NCBI GenBank assembly: GCA_027451085.1
Contig: DAIDKA010000237.1
Location: 1 to 53,843 of the forward strand
Reading direction: 5' to 3'
DNA length: 53,843 nucleotides
Origin: Gammaproteobacteria bacterium
GTDB lineage: Bacteria > Pseudomonadota > Gammaproteobacteria > Steroidobacterales > Steroidobacteraceae
Shown piece after piece: positions 38,064 through 47,648 of this stretch (the first letter of the stretch is position 1; every line of letters begins with the position of its first letter). The notes beneath the pieces were generated by a model. It searched no databases, was not told the origin of the DNA, and saw only the letters and a list, made by a program, of their open reading frames with translations. The translations under genes were made by a program, and so were the position numbers.

Positions 38064-41000
38064 ATGAGCAGCCTGGATAGCCTGCACCCGGCTGTGGCAG
38101 CCTGGTTCCGCCGCAGCTTCGATGCGCCCACTGAAGCGCAATCACAGGCGTGGCCTGCCATCCAGGCCCGGCGCCACGTGCTGGTGGCCGCGCCCACCGG
38201 TTCGGGCAAAACCCTCGCCGCCTTTCTCGCTGCCATCGACGAGCTGGTGCGCGAGGGACTGCACCGTCCGCTGCCGGACGAGACGCGGATCGTGTACGTC
38301 TCGCCGCTGAAGGCGCTCTCCAACGATATCGAGCGCAACCTCGCCAGTCCGCTTGACGGTATCCGCCGCGAGCTGTTCGAGCGCGGATTGCCGGACGTCG
38401 ACATCCGCGCCTGGGTGCGGACCGGCGACACACCGCAGCAGGAGCGGGCGCAAATGCGGCGTCGCCCGCCACACATCGTCGTCACCACCCCCGAGTCGCT
38501 GTACATCCTGCTGGGCTCACAGTCGGGCCGCGAAATGCTGGCCACCACGCGCACGGTAATCGTCGACGAAATCCACGCGCTGGCGGGCAACAAGCGTGGC
38601 GCGCACCTGGCGCTGTCGCTGGCGCGGCTCGAAGCGCTGACCGCGCAGCGCATGGGCGGCCTGCTGGGCGGCCTCACCCGCATCGGCCTGTCCGCCACAC
38701 AGAAGCCGATCGAGGCGGTGGCGCGGTTCCTCACTGCCGGAGCCTGCACCATCGTCGACGGCGGCCACGCCCGCAAGCGCGATCTGGCGCTGGAGCTGCC
38801 GCCGGTGCCGCTGGACGCGGTGATGTCCGGGGAGACCTGGTCGCTGGTGTACGACCGGCTGGCGCAGCTGGTGACGGCGCACCGCACCACCCTGGTGTTC
38901 GTGAACACACGCCGCCTGGCCGAACGCCTGGCGCGACAGCTGACCGAGCGGCTGGGCGCCGAGCAGGTGATGGCCCATCACGGCAGCATGGCGCGCGAAC
39001 GGCGCTGGCAGGCCGAGCAGCGGTTGAAGCGCGGGGAGCTCAAGGTCCTGGTGGCCACGGCCTCACTGGAGCTGGGCATCGACATCGGTGACGTCGATCT
39101 CGTGTGCCAGATCGCATCCCCGCATTCCATCAACGCCTTCCTGCAGCGCGTGGGCCGTTCCGGCCATGCTGTGGGCGGCACCCCCAAGGGACGGCTGTTC
39201 CCGCTGTCGCGTGACGACCTGGTGGAGTGCGCGGCGCTGCTGGATGCCGTGCGCCGCGGTGAACTCGACGTGCTGCACGTGCCACCGGGCACGCTCGACG
39301 TGCTCTCGCAGCATATCGTTGCCGAAGTGGCCGGCCAGGAATGGGACGACGACGGGCTGTACCGGCTGGTACGCGAGGCGCAGCCCTACGCGCAACTGCC
39401 CCGGGAGGACTTCGACGCTGTGCTGCGCATGCTGGCGGAAGGTTTCAGCACGCGCCGCGGCCGCCAGCAGGGCGCCTTGATCCATCACGATGGCATCCAT
39501 CACCGCCTGCGCCCGCGTCGCGGTTCGCGCCTGACGGCGTTGACCTCGGGTGGCGCGATTCCCGACACTGCCGATTACCAAGTCATGCTGGAGCCTGAAG
39601 CCCACATCGTGGGTTCGGTGAACGAGGACTTCGCGGTCGAAAGCATGGCCGGTGATGTGTTCCAGCTCGGCAACACTTCCTATCGCATCCTGCGCGTGGA
39701 GCGCGGCACGGTACGCGTGGAAGATGCGCAGGGGGTGCCGCCCACCATTCCGTTCTGGCTGGGCGAGGCGCCAGGCCGCACGGATGAGCTGTCGGGCGCG
39801 GTTTCAAGGCTGCGGCAGGAACTGGCGCGGCACCTGGAAAGCGAGGGTCGCGACGCTGCCGCGCGCGCCTGGCTGATGCACGAGGTTGGATTGGATGAGT
39901 CCGCCGCCTCCCAGCTCACGGCGTATCTTGCCGCGGCGCTGGCGGCGCTCGGCTGCCTGCCGGCGCGCGACACCGTGGTGCTGGAGCGGTTTTTCGACGA
40001 AGCCGGCGGCATGCAGCTGGTGCTGCATGCGCCCTTCGGCAGCCGCGTGAACCGTGCCTGGGGACTGAGCTTGCGCAAGCGCTTCTGCCGCCAGTTCAAC
40101 TTCGAGCTGCAGGCGGCAGCCACCGAGGATGCACTGGTGCTGTCGCTGACCACGGCGCACAGCTTCGAGCTGATGGAGGTGGCGAGTTACCTGCGTTCCG
40201 ACAGTGCACAGCACATCCTTGAACAGGCACTGTTCGCCGCGCCGATGTTCACCACGCGCTGGCGCTGGGTGGCCGCGATTTCGCTTGCGCTGCCGCGCTT
40301 CCGCGGCGGCAGGAAGGTGCCGCCACCACTGGCGCGCATGAATGCCGAGGACCTGCTGGCAGGGGTGTTCCCCGACCAGGTGGCCTGCGCCGAGAATCTG
40401 CCCGGGGAGATCGAAGTCCCGGACCACCCGTTGGTGCGGCAATGCATCTGCGACTGCCTGCACGAGGCAATGGATCTGGACGGGTTCCTGGCGACGCTGG
40501 CCGGCATCGAAAGCGGTGCTGTCCGCGTGGTGGCGCGCGACCTCACCGAGCCTTCGCCGCTGGCGCTGGAGGTGCTGTCGGCCAGGCCATATGCCTTCCT
40601 CGACGATGCGCCGCTGGAGGAACGGCGCACCCAGGCCGTGATGAGCCGGCGCTTTCTTGCTCCACAAAGCGCCGCCGGCATCGGCCGCCTGGACCCCGAG
40701 GCCATCGCCCGCGTGCGCGAGGAGGCCTGGCCGGCGGCGGCCACGGCTGATGAACTGCACGATGCGCTCATGTGGCTGGGTTTCCTGACGCAAGCCGAGG
40801 CCAACGCCAACACCGCCTGGCCGGCCTTGCTCGCCGAACTTGAATCGCAGGGCCGGGTGATGCGTCGGGCTGGATCGGCGGCGGCGCAGTGGATCGCGAC
40901 GGAGCGGCGGCACTGGTGGAGCAGCGATGAGGGACAGGTGCTGATCATCCGCGGCCGGTTGGATGGCCTGGGGCCGGTGACGGTGCAGCGGCTGGCGCAG

Positions 41001-42323
41001 GAGAGTGGCCTGGCGCCCGCCAGGGTCAGCGCCGCGCTTGGCGCGCTGCAGGCGCAGGGCACCGCCATGAGCGGACGCTTCACGCCGGAAGGCCTTGCCG
41101 CCGATGTCACCGAGTGGTGTGAACGGGGCCTGCTGGCGCGCATCCATCGCTACACGGTCAAGACATTGCGGGCGCAGATCGAGCCGGTAGCCGCGCGCGA
41201 CTTTCTGCGCTTCCTGTGTGACTGGCAGCGCGCCAGTCCCGCGGCGCGCATGCAGGGGCCGGAAGCGCTGACTGCGGTGCTGGATCAGCTCGAAGGCTGC
41301 GAGGTTGCCGCGGGTGCCTGGGAGAGCGAAATCCTGCCGGCGCGCATTGCGGAATACGACCCGGCCTGGCTGGATGAGCATGGCCTGGCCGGCCGCTATG
41401 TGTGGGCAAGGCTGTGTCCGCCGGCGCGCACTGCGGTGGCGGCGGGTCCGGTGCGTTCCACGCCCATCACGCTGCTGCCCCGGCGCCAGATGCGCGTGTG
41501 GTCGGCGCTCACGGCGGTGCCGGTGCTGGCTGACACTGCAGCCTCGCCGGCCGCGCGTGCGGTCGCCGAGCATCTCACCCGGCAAGGCGCGAGCTTCTAT
41601 GACGATCTGGTGCACGGTGCCGGCCTGCTGCCGGCGCAGGGCGAGGCTGCCCTGGGAGAACTGGCGGCGCTGGGGCTGGTGAACTGCGGTGGTTTCGGCG
41701 GGCTGCGCGCGCTGCTGCTGCCGGCGCAGCGGCAGCGTCCAGCACGTGGCAGGCGTGGGCGGCGGGTACTGTTCGGCATGGCTGACTCCGGGCGCTGGGC
41801 GCTGGTGCACCGGCATCAGCCCGCGGCACGCGAAGAAGCGGTGGAGCATGTCGTGCGGACGTTGCTCAGGCGCTGGGGCGTGATCTTCTGGCGCCTGATG
41901 GCGGCCGAGGCAGACTGGCTGCCGCCATGGCGTGAACTCATGGTCTGCTGTCGCCGGCTGGAGGCCCGTGGGGAAATCCGCGGCGGACGCTTTGTCGCGG
42001 GCTTTTCCGGTGAGCAGTACGCGCTGCCGGAGGCGGTGGCGCTGCTGCGCGAATCGCGCCGGCAAGGACAGGAGGCGCGCTGGGTATCACTCTCGGCGGC
42101 GGATCCACTGAATCTCATTGGCATCCTGACGCCGGGGCCGCGACTGCCAGCACTGGCCGGCAACCGGTTGCTTTACCGCGATGGCCTGCCGGTTGCGACG
42201 CTTGCCGCGGGCGAGGTCCGCTTTATGGCCGACATGGACGAGTCTGCCCGCTGGCAGGCGCAGAACCTGCTGGTCCGCAGTGCCACCGTGTTGTCGCCGG
42301 TTGCCGTCAAACCCGCGGACTGA
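38064..42323 (+). CDS. lhr: Large ATP-dependent helicase Lhr
   Basis: A 1419-residue superfamily 2 helicase close to E. coli Lhr (1538). Motif I is APTGSGKTLAAF, motif II VDEIHAL, motif III GLSATQKP; motifs V/VI lie in ATASLELGIDIGDVDLVCQI and NAFLQRVGRSGH. The winged-helix/Lhr-specific domain follows, and the long C-terminal domain (about 850-1419) includes tandem winged-helix-like folds. Lhr unwinds DNA and RNA:DNA hybrids 3' to 5', and the E. coli C-terminal domain has uracil-DNA glycosylase activity. The ATG is 44 bases after the AcvB stop. It is not accompanied by its usual RNase T or MPE (pdeM-like) partner genes. Confidence 0.95.
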   Translation: MSSLDSLHPAVAAWFRRSFDAPTEAQSQAWPAIQARRHVLVAAPTGSGKTLAAFLAAIDELVREGLHRPLPDETRIVYVSPLKALSNDIERNLASPLDGIRRELFERGLPDVDIRAWVRTGDTPQQERAQMRRRPPHIVVTTPESLYILLGSQSGREMLATTRTVIVDEIHALAGNKRGAHLALSLARLEALTAQRMGGLLGGLTRIGLSATQKPIEAVARFLTAGACTIVDGGHARKRDLALELPPVPLDAVMSGETWSLVYDRLAQLVTAHRTTLVFVNTRRLAERLARQLTERLGAEQVMAHHGSMARERRWQAEQRLKRGELKVLVATASLELGIDIGDVDLVCQIASPHSINAFLQRVGRSGHAVGGTPKGRLFPLSRDDLVECAALLDAVRRGELDVLHVPPGTLDVLSQHIVAEVAGQEWDDDGLYRLVREAQPYAQLPREDFDAVLRMLAEGFSTRRGRQQGALIHHDGIHHRLRPRRGSRLTALTSGGAIPDTADYQVMLEPEAHIVGSVNEDFAVESMAGDVFQLGNTSYRILRVERGTVRVEDAQGVPPTIPFWLGEAPGRTDELSGAVSRLRQELARHLESEGRDAAARAWLMHEVGLDESAASQLTAYLAAALAALGCLPARDTVVLERFFDEAGGMQLVLHAPFGSRVNRAWGLSLRKRFCRQFNFELQAAATEDALVLSLTTAHSFELMEVASYLRSDSAQHILEQALFAAPMFTTRWRWVAAISLALPRFRGGRKVPPPLARMNAEDLLAGVFPDQVACAENLPGEIEVPDHPLVRQCICDCLHEAMDLDGFLATLAGIESGAVRVVARDLTEPSPLALEVLSARPYAFLDDAPLEERRTQAVMSRRFLAPQSAAGIGRLDPEAIARVREEAWPAAATADELHDALMWLGFLTQAEANANTAWPALLAELESQGRVMRRAGSAAAQWIATERRHWWSSDEGQVLIIRGRLDGLGPVTVQRLAQESGLAPARVSAALGALQAQGTAMSGRFTPEGLAADVTEWCERGLLARIHRYTVKTLRAQIEPVAARDFLRFLCDWQRASPAARMQGPEALTAVLDQLEGCEVAAGAWESEILPARIAEYDPAWLDEHGLAGRYVWARLCPPARTAVAAGPVRSTPITLLPRRQMRVWSALTAVPVLADTAASPAARAVAEHLTRQGASFYDDLVHGAGLLPAQGEAALGELAALGLVNCGGFGGLRALLLPAQRQRPARGRRGRRVLFGMADSGRWALVHRHQPAAREEAVEHVVRTLLRRWGVIFWRLMAAEADWLPPWRELMVCCRRLEARGEIRGGRFVAGFSGEQYALPEAVALLRESRRQGQEARWVSLSAADPLNLIGILTPGPRLPALAGNRLLYRDGLPVATLAAGEVRFMADMDESARWQAQNLLVRSATVLSPVAVKPAD

Positions 42324-42359
42324 TGCTCGAGACACGCCAGCCAGGGGCGGCCGGCTCCC

Positions 42360-42371
42360 GTATACTTTCGC
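42360..42371 (+). promoter_or_regulatory. Candidate -10 box before opgG, shared with 11379
   Basis: GTATACTTTCGC, with TATACT at 42361-42366, lies 30-40 bases before the opgG GTG start and is identical over 12 bases to the box before the PQQ/cytochrome gene. There is no -35 consensus. Confidence 0.4.
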
Positions 42372-42400
42372 AATAGCTACTTGAGTACTGGGTGGTGTGA

Positions 42401-44113
42401 GTGCGGGTGCGTCAGTGGTTGATCGCGGCGGGCGTGGTGATTGCGATGGCACTCGCTTATTTGGCGGGCAGCAGGCTGCACGAGCCCGCTGATGCCGGGC
42501 TGAGCGCGGACCGCAGCGCCACTGTTCCGGTGTCGCAGCCACCGGCCCGCACGCAGAGTCCATCCATGGACGCGCCGCCGGTGCCGGCCTCAGCGGCCTC
42601 GCTGCCTGCTTCTGCCGCAACACCCGCAGCCGAAGCCCCGCCCGCCGAGCAGGGATTCGGTTTCCAGGAAGTGCAGCAACTGGCGCAGGAGCGTGCGGCC
42701 AAGCCCTACGAGAACCGCTCACCGAAGCTGCCGACGGCCATCGCCAATCTCAGTTTCGACCAGTACCAGGCCATCCATTTCAAACACAGCGATGCGCTGT
42801 GGCGCAACCAGTCGCTGTTCGAGGTCCAGTTCTTCCACCGCGGTTTCAACTTCGACCGCCGCGTGAACATCTCGGAGGTGGTCGACGGTCAGGCCAGGCC
42901 GATCATCTACAACCCCAACTGGTTCGACTTCGGCAGGGTGGTGCGCCAGCCCGGAAAGCTGCCGCGAAGCCTGGGATTTGCCGGCTTCCGCGTGCATTAC
43001 CCGCTGCAGACGCCGACCTACAAGGACGAACTCATCGTCTTCCTGGGCGCCACCTTCTTCCGTGTGCTGGGTCGCAACCAGGACTACGGCCTGACGGCGC
43101 GGGGCCTCGCCATCAACACCGGTTCCAAGGGCGGCGAGGAATTTCCCTGGTTCACCGACTTCTGGCTGGTCCGGCCCACCGGTCCGGAGCAGCGCGTGCT
43201 CACCCTCTACGCGCTGCTCGACAGTGACAGCGTGACCGGGGCCTACCGCTTCGACGTACGCCCGGGCGGCATCACGCAGCTGGAGGTGCACAGCGTGCTG
43301 TTTCCGCGCAAGAGCATCCACAAGCTGGGCATAGCGCCCATGACCTCGATGTTCCTGTACGGGGAGGATCCGGCCGGGCATCGCTTCAACGACTACCGCC
43401 CCGAGGTCCACGACAGCGATGGCCTGATGATGCAGACCGGCATCGGCGAGTGGCTGTGGCGGCCGCTCACCAACCCGAAGGACCTGCGCATCAACCGCTT
43501 CATGGATGAGCACCCGCGTGGTTTCGGGCTGATCCAGCGCGACCGTGACTTCAACCATTACCAGGACGAGGATGCGCGGTTCCAGCGCCGTCCCAGCTAC
43601 TGGATACAGCCTCTGGGCGACTGGGGTCGCGGCGGTGTGGAACTGGTGGAGATTCCCAACGGCGAGGATATCCACGACAACATCGCCGCTTACTGGGTGC
43701 CGGAACAGGCGGTGGAAGCCGGCAAACCGCTGCACTTCGACTGGCTGATGCTCGCGCATGGGGATTCGCAGCAATGGCCGCCCGGCGGCAAGGTCATTGC
43801 CACGCGCACGCTGCCGGCGACGCCGGCGGAAGTCCAGAGCACCGCCCACAGCGATGCGCGCCGCATCCTGATCGACTTTGCAGGCGGTGACCTGGATGGC
43901 CTGAACGACAGCCAGCCACTGAAGGCGCTGCTCACCGCCAACGGCGGACAGGTCCAGGACGTTACGGTGCAGAAGCTGGTCGAGACCGGCAGCTGGCGCG
44001 TGAGCTTCCTGGTGTTCCCGACGCACCAGCACGACACCGTCGACCTGCATTGCTATCTCCAGCTTTACGGTGAGTCGCTCACCGAGACCTGGACCGACCA
44101 GTTGCCGCTGTGA
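42401..44113 (+). CDS. opgG: Glucan biosynthesis protein G (osmoregulated periplasmic glucans)
   Basis: A 570-residue periplasmic protein of the MdoG/OpgG family that shapes the beta-glucan backbone of osmoregulated periplasmic glucans. A membrane-anchor or signal segment (WLIAAGVVIAMALAYLAGS) is followed by a proline/alanine linker of about 60 residues, longer than usual. The MdoG core starts FQEVQQLAQERAAKPYENRS, continues through QYQAIHFKHSDALWRN, and has HDSDGLMMQTGIGEWLWRPL and PRGFGLIQRDRDFNHYQD. GTG 42401 is the likely start (GTG 42407 possible). The stop overlaps the opgH GTG (GTGA), so translation is coupled. Confidence 0.93.
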   Translation: MRVRQWLIAAGVVIAMALAYLAGSRLHEPADAGLSADRSATVPVSQPPARTQSPSMDAPPVPASAASLPASAATPAAEAPPAEQGFGFQEVQQLAQERAAKPYENRSPKLPTAIANLSFDQYQAIHFKHSDALWRNQSLFEVQFFHRGFNFDRRVNISEVVDGQARPIIYNPNWFDFGRVVRQPGKLPRSLGFAGFRVHYPLQTPTYKDELIVFLGATFFRVLGRNQDYGLTARGLAINTGSKGGEEFPWFTDFWLVRPTGPEQRVLTLYALLDSDSVTGAYRFDVRPGGITQLEVHSVLFPRKSIHKLGIAPMTSMFLYGEDPAGHRFNDYRPEVHDSDGLMMQTGIGEWLWRPLTNPKDLRINRFMDEHPRGFGLIQRDRDFNHYQDEDARFQRRPSYWIQPLGDWGRGGVELVEIPNGEDIHDNIAAYWVPEQAVEAGKPLHFDWLMLAHGDSQQWPPGGKVIATRTLPATPAEVQSTAHSDARRILIDFAGGDLDGLNDSQPLKALLTANGGQVQDVTVQKLVETGSWRVSFLVFPTHQHDTVDLHCYLQLYGESLTETWTDQLPL

Positions 44114-46008
44114 GCGACGTGGATCTCAGCAGGTTCGTCCGCATCCGGCGGCGCCGGCGCACACTGTTCCTCGGACTTACGCTGCTCACCAGCGTGCTGG
44201 CGAGCCTGCTGATGCTGGACATCCTGCGGGCCAACGGCCTGACGGTGATGGAGGCTGTCAGCCTGGTGCTGTTCTTCGGGCTGTTCACCTGGATCGCGGC
44301 CAGTTTCTGGACCGCCATCGCCGGCTTCGTCCTGCGGCTGCGCGGTTCGGACCCGCTGGTGGTGCAGGCGCGTGACGCGGAGGGGCTCACCGTGCGCAAC
44401 CGCGTGGCGCTGGTGATGCCGGTCTACAACGAGGATCCGGTGCGCACCAGTGCCGGGATCGACGCCATCTGGGGTTCCCTGTCCCGGTTTCAGGAGTGCG
44501 GCTGTTTCGATTTCTTCATCCTGTCCGACACACGCAAGCCTGACGTAGCCCAGGCTGAGGTTGCCGCCTGGCAGGAGCTGGTGGTGCGTCACGGGGCGGC
44601 CGGCAGGATTTTCTACCGCCGTCGCGAGCACAACAGCGGGCGCAAGGCGGGCAACATCGAGGAATTTGTCCGCAACTGGGGTGGCGCCTACGAGAGCATG
44701 GTGGTGCTCGACGCCGACAGTGTGATGTCGGGGGAGGCGCTGGTGACGCTGGCCAGGCTGATGGATGCCCATCCGGGTGCGGGCATCATCCAGACCGCGC
44801 CGCTGCCGGTGGGCCGCGAGACGCTGTTCGCGCGCATGGTGCAGTTCGGCGCCCGCCTGAACGGTCCGATGCTGTCATCGGGCCTGGCCTGGTGGCAGAT
44901 GGGTGACGCCAACTACTGGGGACACAATGCGATCATCCGCATGAAGGCATTTGCCGCGCACTGCGCGCTGCCGCAGCTGCCGGGCAGGGCGCCGCTGGGC
45001 GGGGAGATCCTCAGCCACGATTTCGTCGAGGCGGCGTTCATGCGCCGCGCGGGCTACGAGGTGTGGCTGGTGCCCGACCTTGTGGGCAGCTGGGAGGAGG
45101 TGCCGTCGAACATCATCGACTTTGCGGCGCGCGACCGCCGCTGGGCGCAGGGCAACCTGCAGCACACCAATGTACTGCGCATGAAGGGACTGTACTGGCT
45201 GAACCGGCTGCACATGACGACAGGCATCCTGTCCTACGTCACCTCGCCCATGTGGTTCGCGGTGCTGATCCTGTCCTCGGTCATCACCTGCCAGGAAGCC
45301 ATCAGCGGCTACCAGTACTTCCAGACCGGCACGCATACTCTGTTCCCGGTGTGGCCGGAGTACCGCGACGGGGAGATCGCCGCGTTGCTGCTGGCGACCA
45401 TCGTGGTGCTGCTGCTGCCGAAGCTGCTGGGGTTCACGCTCGCCTGCGTCAACGGCGAGCGGCGCCGCTCCTACGGCGGCGTGCTGTGCCTGATGGTGAG
45501 CATGCTGCTGGAGCAGCTGTTCAGCATGCTGCTGGCACCGCCCATGATGGTGTTTCATTCGACGTTCGTGATCACGACCCTGCTGGGCAAGCCGGTGGCA
45601 TGGAACGCGCAGGAGCGCGGTGACCGCGGGGTGACGTTCCGCGATGCCTTCGTGCGCCACCGGGTGCAGATGCTGCTGGGCATGGTGTGGGGCGCGGTGA
45701 TCCTGACGTTCGCGCCGCGCTTCATCTGGTGGATCATGCCGGTGCTGGCGGGCCTGCTGCTGTCGGCGCCGCTGACGGAGTTCACCAGCCGCAGCAGCAT
45801 CGGCCTGGCATTCAAGGCCCGGGGGCTGCTGCTGACGCCGGAGGAGACGTCACCGCCGGCGGAACTCAGGGCCATGCGCGAGCGGCTGGCTGCGCTTGCG
45901 CAGGGCGGAACTGCGCTGCTGCTGCCGGCACAGGACCCTGGGCCGCGTGTGCCGCGTCCTGCACCGCTCGTCATGGCGCATGTGGAGTGGGAGCCGGCCG
46001 GCGGCTGA
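44110..46008 (+). CDS. opgH: Glucans biosynthesis glucosyltransferase H
   Basis: A 632-residue inner-membrane GT2 enzyme that builds beta-1,2 glucan from UDP-glucose and exports it. Two N-terminal helices precede the catalytic domain, whose marks are VALVMPVYNEDP, FILSDTRKPD, VVLDADSVMSG (DxD) and the RDRRWAQGNLQH motif. HDFVEAAFMRRAGYEVW supplies the catalytic acid. About six C-terminal helices follow. It is shorter than E. coli OpgH (847), lacking most of the long N- and C-terminal extensions. The GTG start overlaps the opgG stop by four bases (GTGA). Confidence 0.93.
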   Translation: MSDVDLSRFVRIRRRRRTLFLGLTLLTSVLASLLMLDILRANGLTVMEAVSLVLFFGLFTWIAASFWTAIAGFVLRLRGSDPLVVQARDAEGLTVRNRVALVMPVYNEDPVRTSAGIDAIWGSLSRFQECGCFDFFILSDTRKPDVAQAEVAAWQELVVRHGAAGRIFYRRREHNSGRKAGNIEEFVRNWGGAYESMVVLDADSVMSGEALVTLARLMDAHPGAGIIQTAPLPVGRETLFARMVQFGARLNGPMLSSGLAWWQMGDANYWGHNAIIRMKAFAAHCALPQLPGRAPLGGEILSHDFVEAAFMRRAGYEVWLVPDLVGSWEEVPSNIIDFAARDRRWAQGNLQHTNVLRMKGLYWLNRLHMTTGILSYVTSPMWFAVLILSSVITCQEAISGYQYFQTGTHTLFPVWPEYRDGEIAALLLATIVVLLLPKLLGFTLACVNGERRRSYGGVLCLMVSMLLEQLFSMLLAPPMMVFHSTFVITTLLGKPVAWNAQERGDRGVTFRDAFVRHRVQMLLGMVWGAVILTFAPRFIWWIMPVLAGLLLSAPLTEFTSRSSIGLAFKARGLLLTPEETSPPAELRAMRERLAALAQGGTALLLPAQDPGPRVPRPAPLVMAHVEWEPAGG

Positions 46009-46015
46009 GGCGGGT

Positions 46016-46636
46016 TCAGGCGCCGTCGAGGAACTCGACCTCGCCGGTCGCAAGGTGGTACTCCGCGCCGACGATCATCAGGCCTGCCTTCTGGATCAGC
46101 TGTTCCAGCACGGCCGAGCCATGCCGCAGGTGATCGACGGATACACGGATATTGGCGCGCACGGCCTCTTCCACCAAGGCGTCGTGGTCGTCGCGCAACG
46201 ACGTGCGCAGCAGCGGCTCCACCGAGGGTCGCACCCGGCTGACGATGGAGTGCATGTTGTGGGACTGGTCACCGCCGGTGTTGCGGGTAAGTTCCTCGAT
46301 GGTTGCGGTGATGGCGCCGCAGTTGCTGTGGCCCACAACCACCACCAGGCGGGTGCCGAAGCGTTCGGCGGCGAACTCCACGCTGCCCACCTGCGAGGGC
46401 GCCACGATGTTACCGGCCACCCGGATCACGAACAGGTCGCCCAGTCCTTGGTCGAAGATGATTTCCGCAGGGACCCGCGAGTCCGAGCAGCCCAGGATGA
46501 TGGCGAAGGGAAACTGCTGTGTGGCCAGTTCCAGCCGGCGGCGGCTGCCGGTGGCATCCCCGACGCTGGTGGTTTCCTGGACGAACCGCCGGTTGCCCTC
46601 GCGCAGGCGCTGCAGGGCTTGCTGTGCGTCGGTCAT
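46016..46636 (-). CDS. Beta-class carbonic anhydrase
   Basis: A 206-residue zinc enzyme interconverting CO2 and bicarbonate. The zinc ligands are in ILGCSDSRVPAE (Cys, with the Asp-Arg dyad of CxDxR) and VVGHSNCGAI (His and Cys). DLFVIRVAGN is also typical. The ATG at 46636 (or 46639) lacks a clear ribosome site. It is convergent with opgH, seven bases between the stops, and divergent from panB. The length is that of prokaryotic beta carbonic anhydrases. No nearby gene indicates a special role. Confidence 0.92.
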   Translation of the reverse strand: MTDAQQALQRLREGNRRFVQETTSVGDATGSRRRLELATQQFPFAIILGCSDSRVPAEIIFDQGLGDLFVIRVAGNIVAPSQVGSVEFAAERFGTRLVVVVGHSNCGAITATIEELTRNTGGDQSHNMHSIVSRVRPSVEPLLRTSLRDDHDALVEEAVRANIRVSVDHLRHGSAVLEQLIQKAGLMIVGAEYHLATGEVEFLDGA

Positions 46637-46735
46637 CATGAAGGCAATTCTACCCACAGTCGGCCTGCTGCAGGCGTAATCGACGCGGCGCGGGCCGCCT
46701 GTCAGAATCGGGGCCCATGACTTACGAGATCCGCC

Positions 46736-47590
46736 GTGTCCACTGAGACCACTTCCGCGGGGGGGACCGCTTTATCAGCGGGGGGCGTCGATCCCCGCGC
46801 GGTGACCACCGCACGGCTGCAGCAGATGAAGGGCCGCGGCGAGAAAATCGCCGTGCTGACGGCTTATGACTACTCCTTCGCCCGCATGCTGGACGGGGCC
46901 GGGATCGACGTGCTGCTGGTGGGGGATTCGGCCTCCAACGTCATGCACGGCCACCAGACCACCCTGCCGATCACGCTTGACCAGATGATCGACCATGCCG
47001 CCGCGGTGGTGCGCGGAACCTCGCGCGCGCTGGTGGTGGTGGACCTGCCCTTCGGCACCTACCAGGGCGACAGCCAGCAGGCGCTGCAGAGCGCAGTGCG
47101 GATCATGAAGGAATCCGGCGCGCACGCGGTGAAGGTGGAAGGGGGCGCGATCATCGCCGAGAGCGTCGGGCGCATCCTGTCGGCCGGTATCCCGGTGATG
47201 GGTCACCTGGGCCTTACGCCCCAATCCATCCACAAATTCGGCAGCTACACGGCCCGGGCCACCGGCCGCGAGGAGGCGGACAGGCTGCTGGACGATGCGC
47301 GGTTGCTGCAGGATCTGGGCTGTTTCGCCCTGGTGCTGGAGAAGATCCCCGCGGAACTGGCCACGCGCGTGTCCACTCAGCTTGCGATTCCCACCATCGG
47401 CATCGGCGCTGGCAGTGGCACCGACGGCCAGGTGCTGGTGATACAGGACATGCTCGGCATCAACCAGGGGTTTTCGCCGCGCTTCCTGCGCCGCTATGCG
47501 CAGTTGCACGAGGTCATCACCGGCGCTGCGCGACAGTACGCGACGGACGTCAAGGCCGGGACCTTTCCATCCCGTGACGAGAGTTATTAG
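46736..47590 (+). CDS. panB: 3-methyl-2-oxobutanoate hydroxymethyltransferase
   Basis: A 284-residue TIM-barrel enzyme making ketopantoate, the first committed step of pantothenate and coenzyme A synthesis. Motifs: VLTAYDYSFARMLDGAGID, LLVGDSASNVMHGHQTTLP (metal site), VVDLPFGTYQ, VKVEGG, MGHLGLTPQSIHKFG and GIGAGSGTDGQVLVIQDMLG. GTG 46736 is the likely start with a weak upstream GAG; GTG 46802 would be shorter. The N-terminal 20 residues are low-complexity (Gly/Ser/Ala) and not part of the fold. panC is not adjacent, which is unusual. It is divergent from carbonic anhydrase and followed 58 bases later by opgD. Confidence 0.94.
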   Translation: MSTETTSAGGTALSAGGVDPRAVTTARLQQMKGRGEKIAVLTAYDYSFARMLDGAGIDVLLVGDSASNVMHGHQTTLPITLDQMIDHAAAVVRGTSRALVVVDLPFGTYQGDSQQALQSAVRIMKESGAHAVKVEGGAIIAESVGRILSAGIPVMGHLGLTPQSIHKFGSYTARATGREEADRLLDDARLLQDLGCFALVLEKIPAELATRVSTQLAIPTIGIGAGSGTDGQVLVIQDMLGINQGFSPRFLRRYAQLHEVITGAARQYATDVKAGTFPSRDESY

Positions 47591-47648
47591 CCCGGCAAAA
47601 GTCACGCTTTTTGCCATGGACCATAGCCGAGAGCGAGCCGAGGTAGCG

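Noticed and set aside
39804..42065. 753-codon minus-strand frame
   Set aside because: Antisense to lhr, which has all helicase motifs in the plus frame. The minus product is His/Gln/Arg-rich noise.
46718..46747. Nine-codon frame (MTYEIRRVH) overlapping the panB start, as a leader peptide
   Set aside because: No regulatory codon run, no attenuator hairpin and no ribosome site; chance is sufficient.
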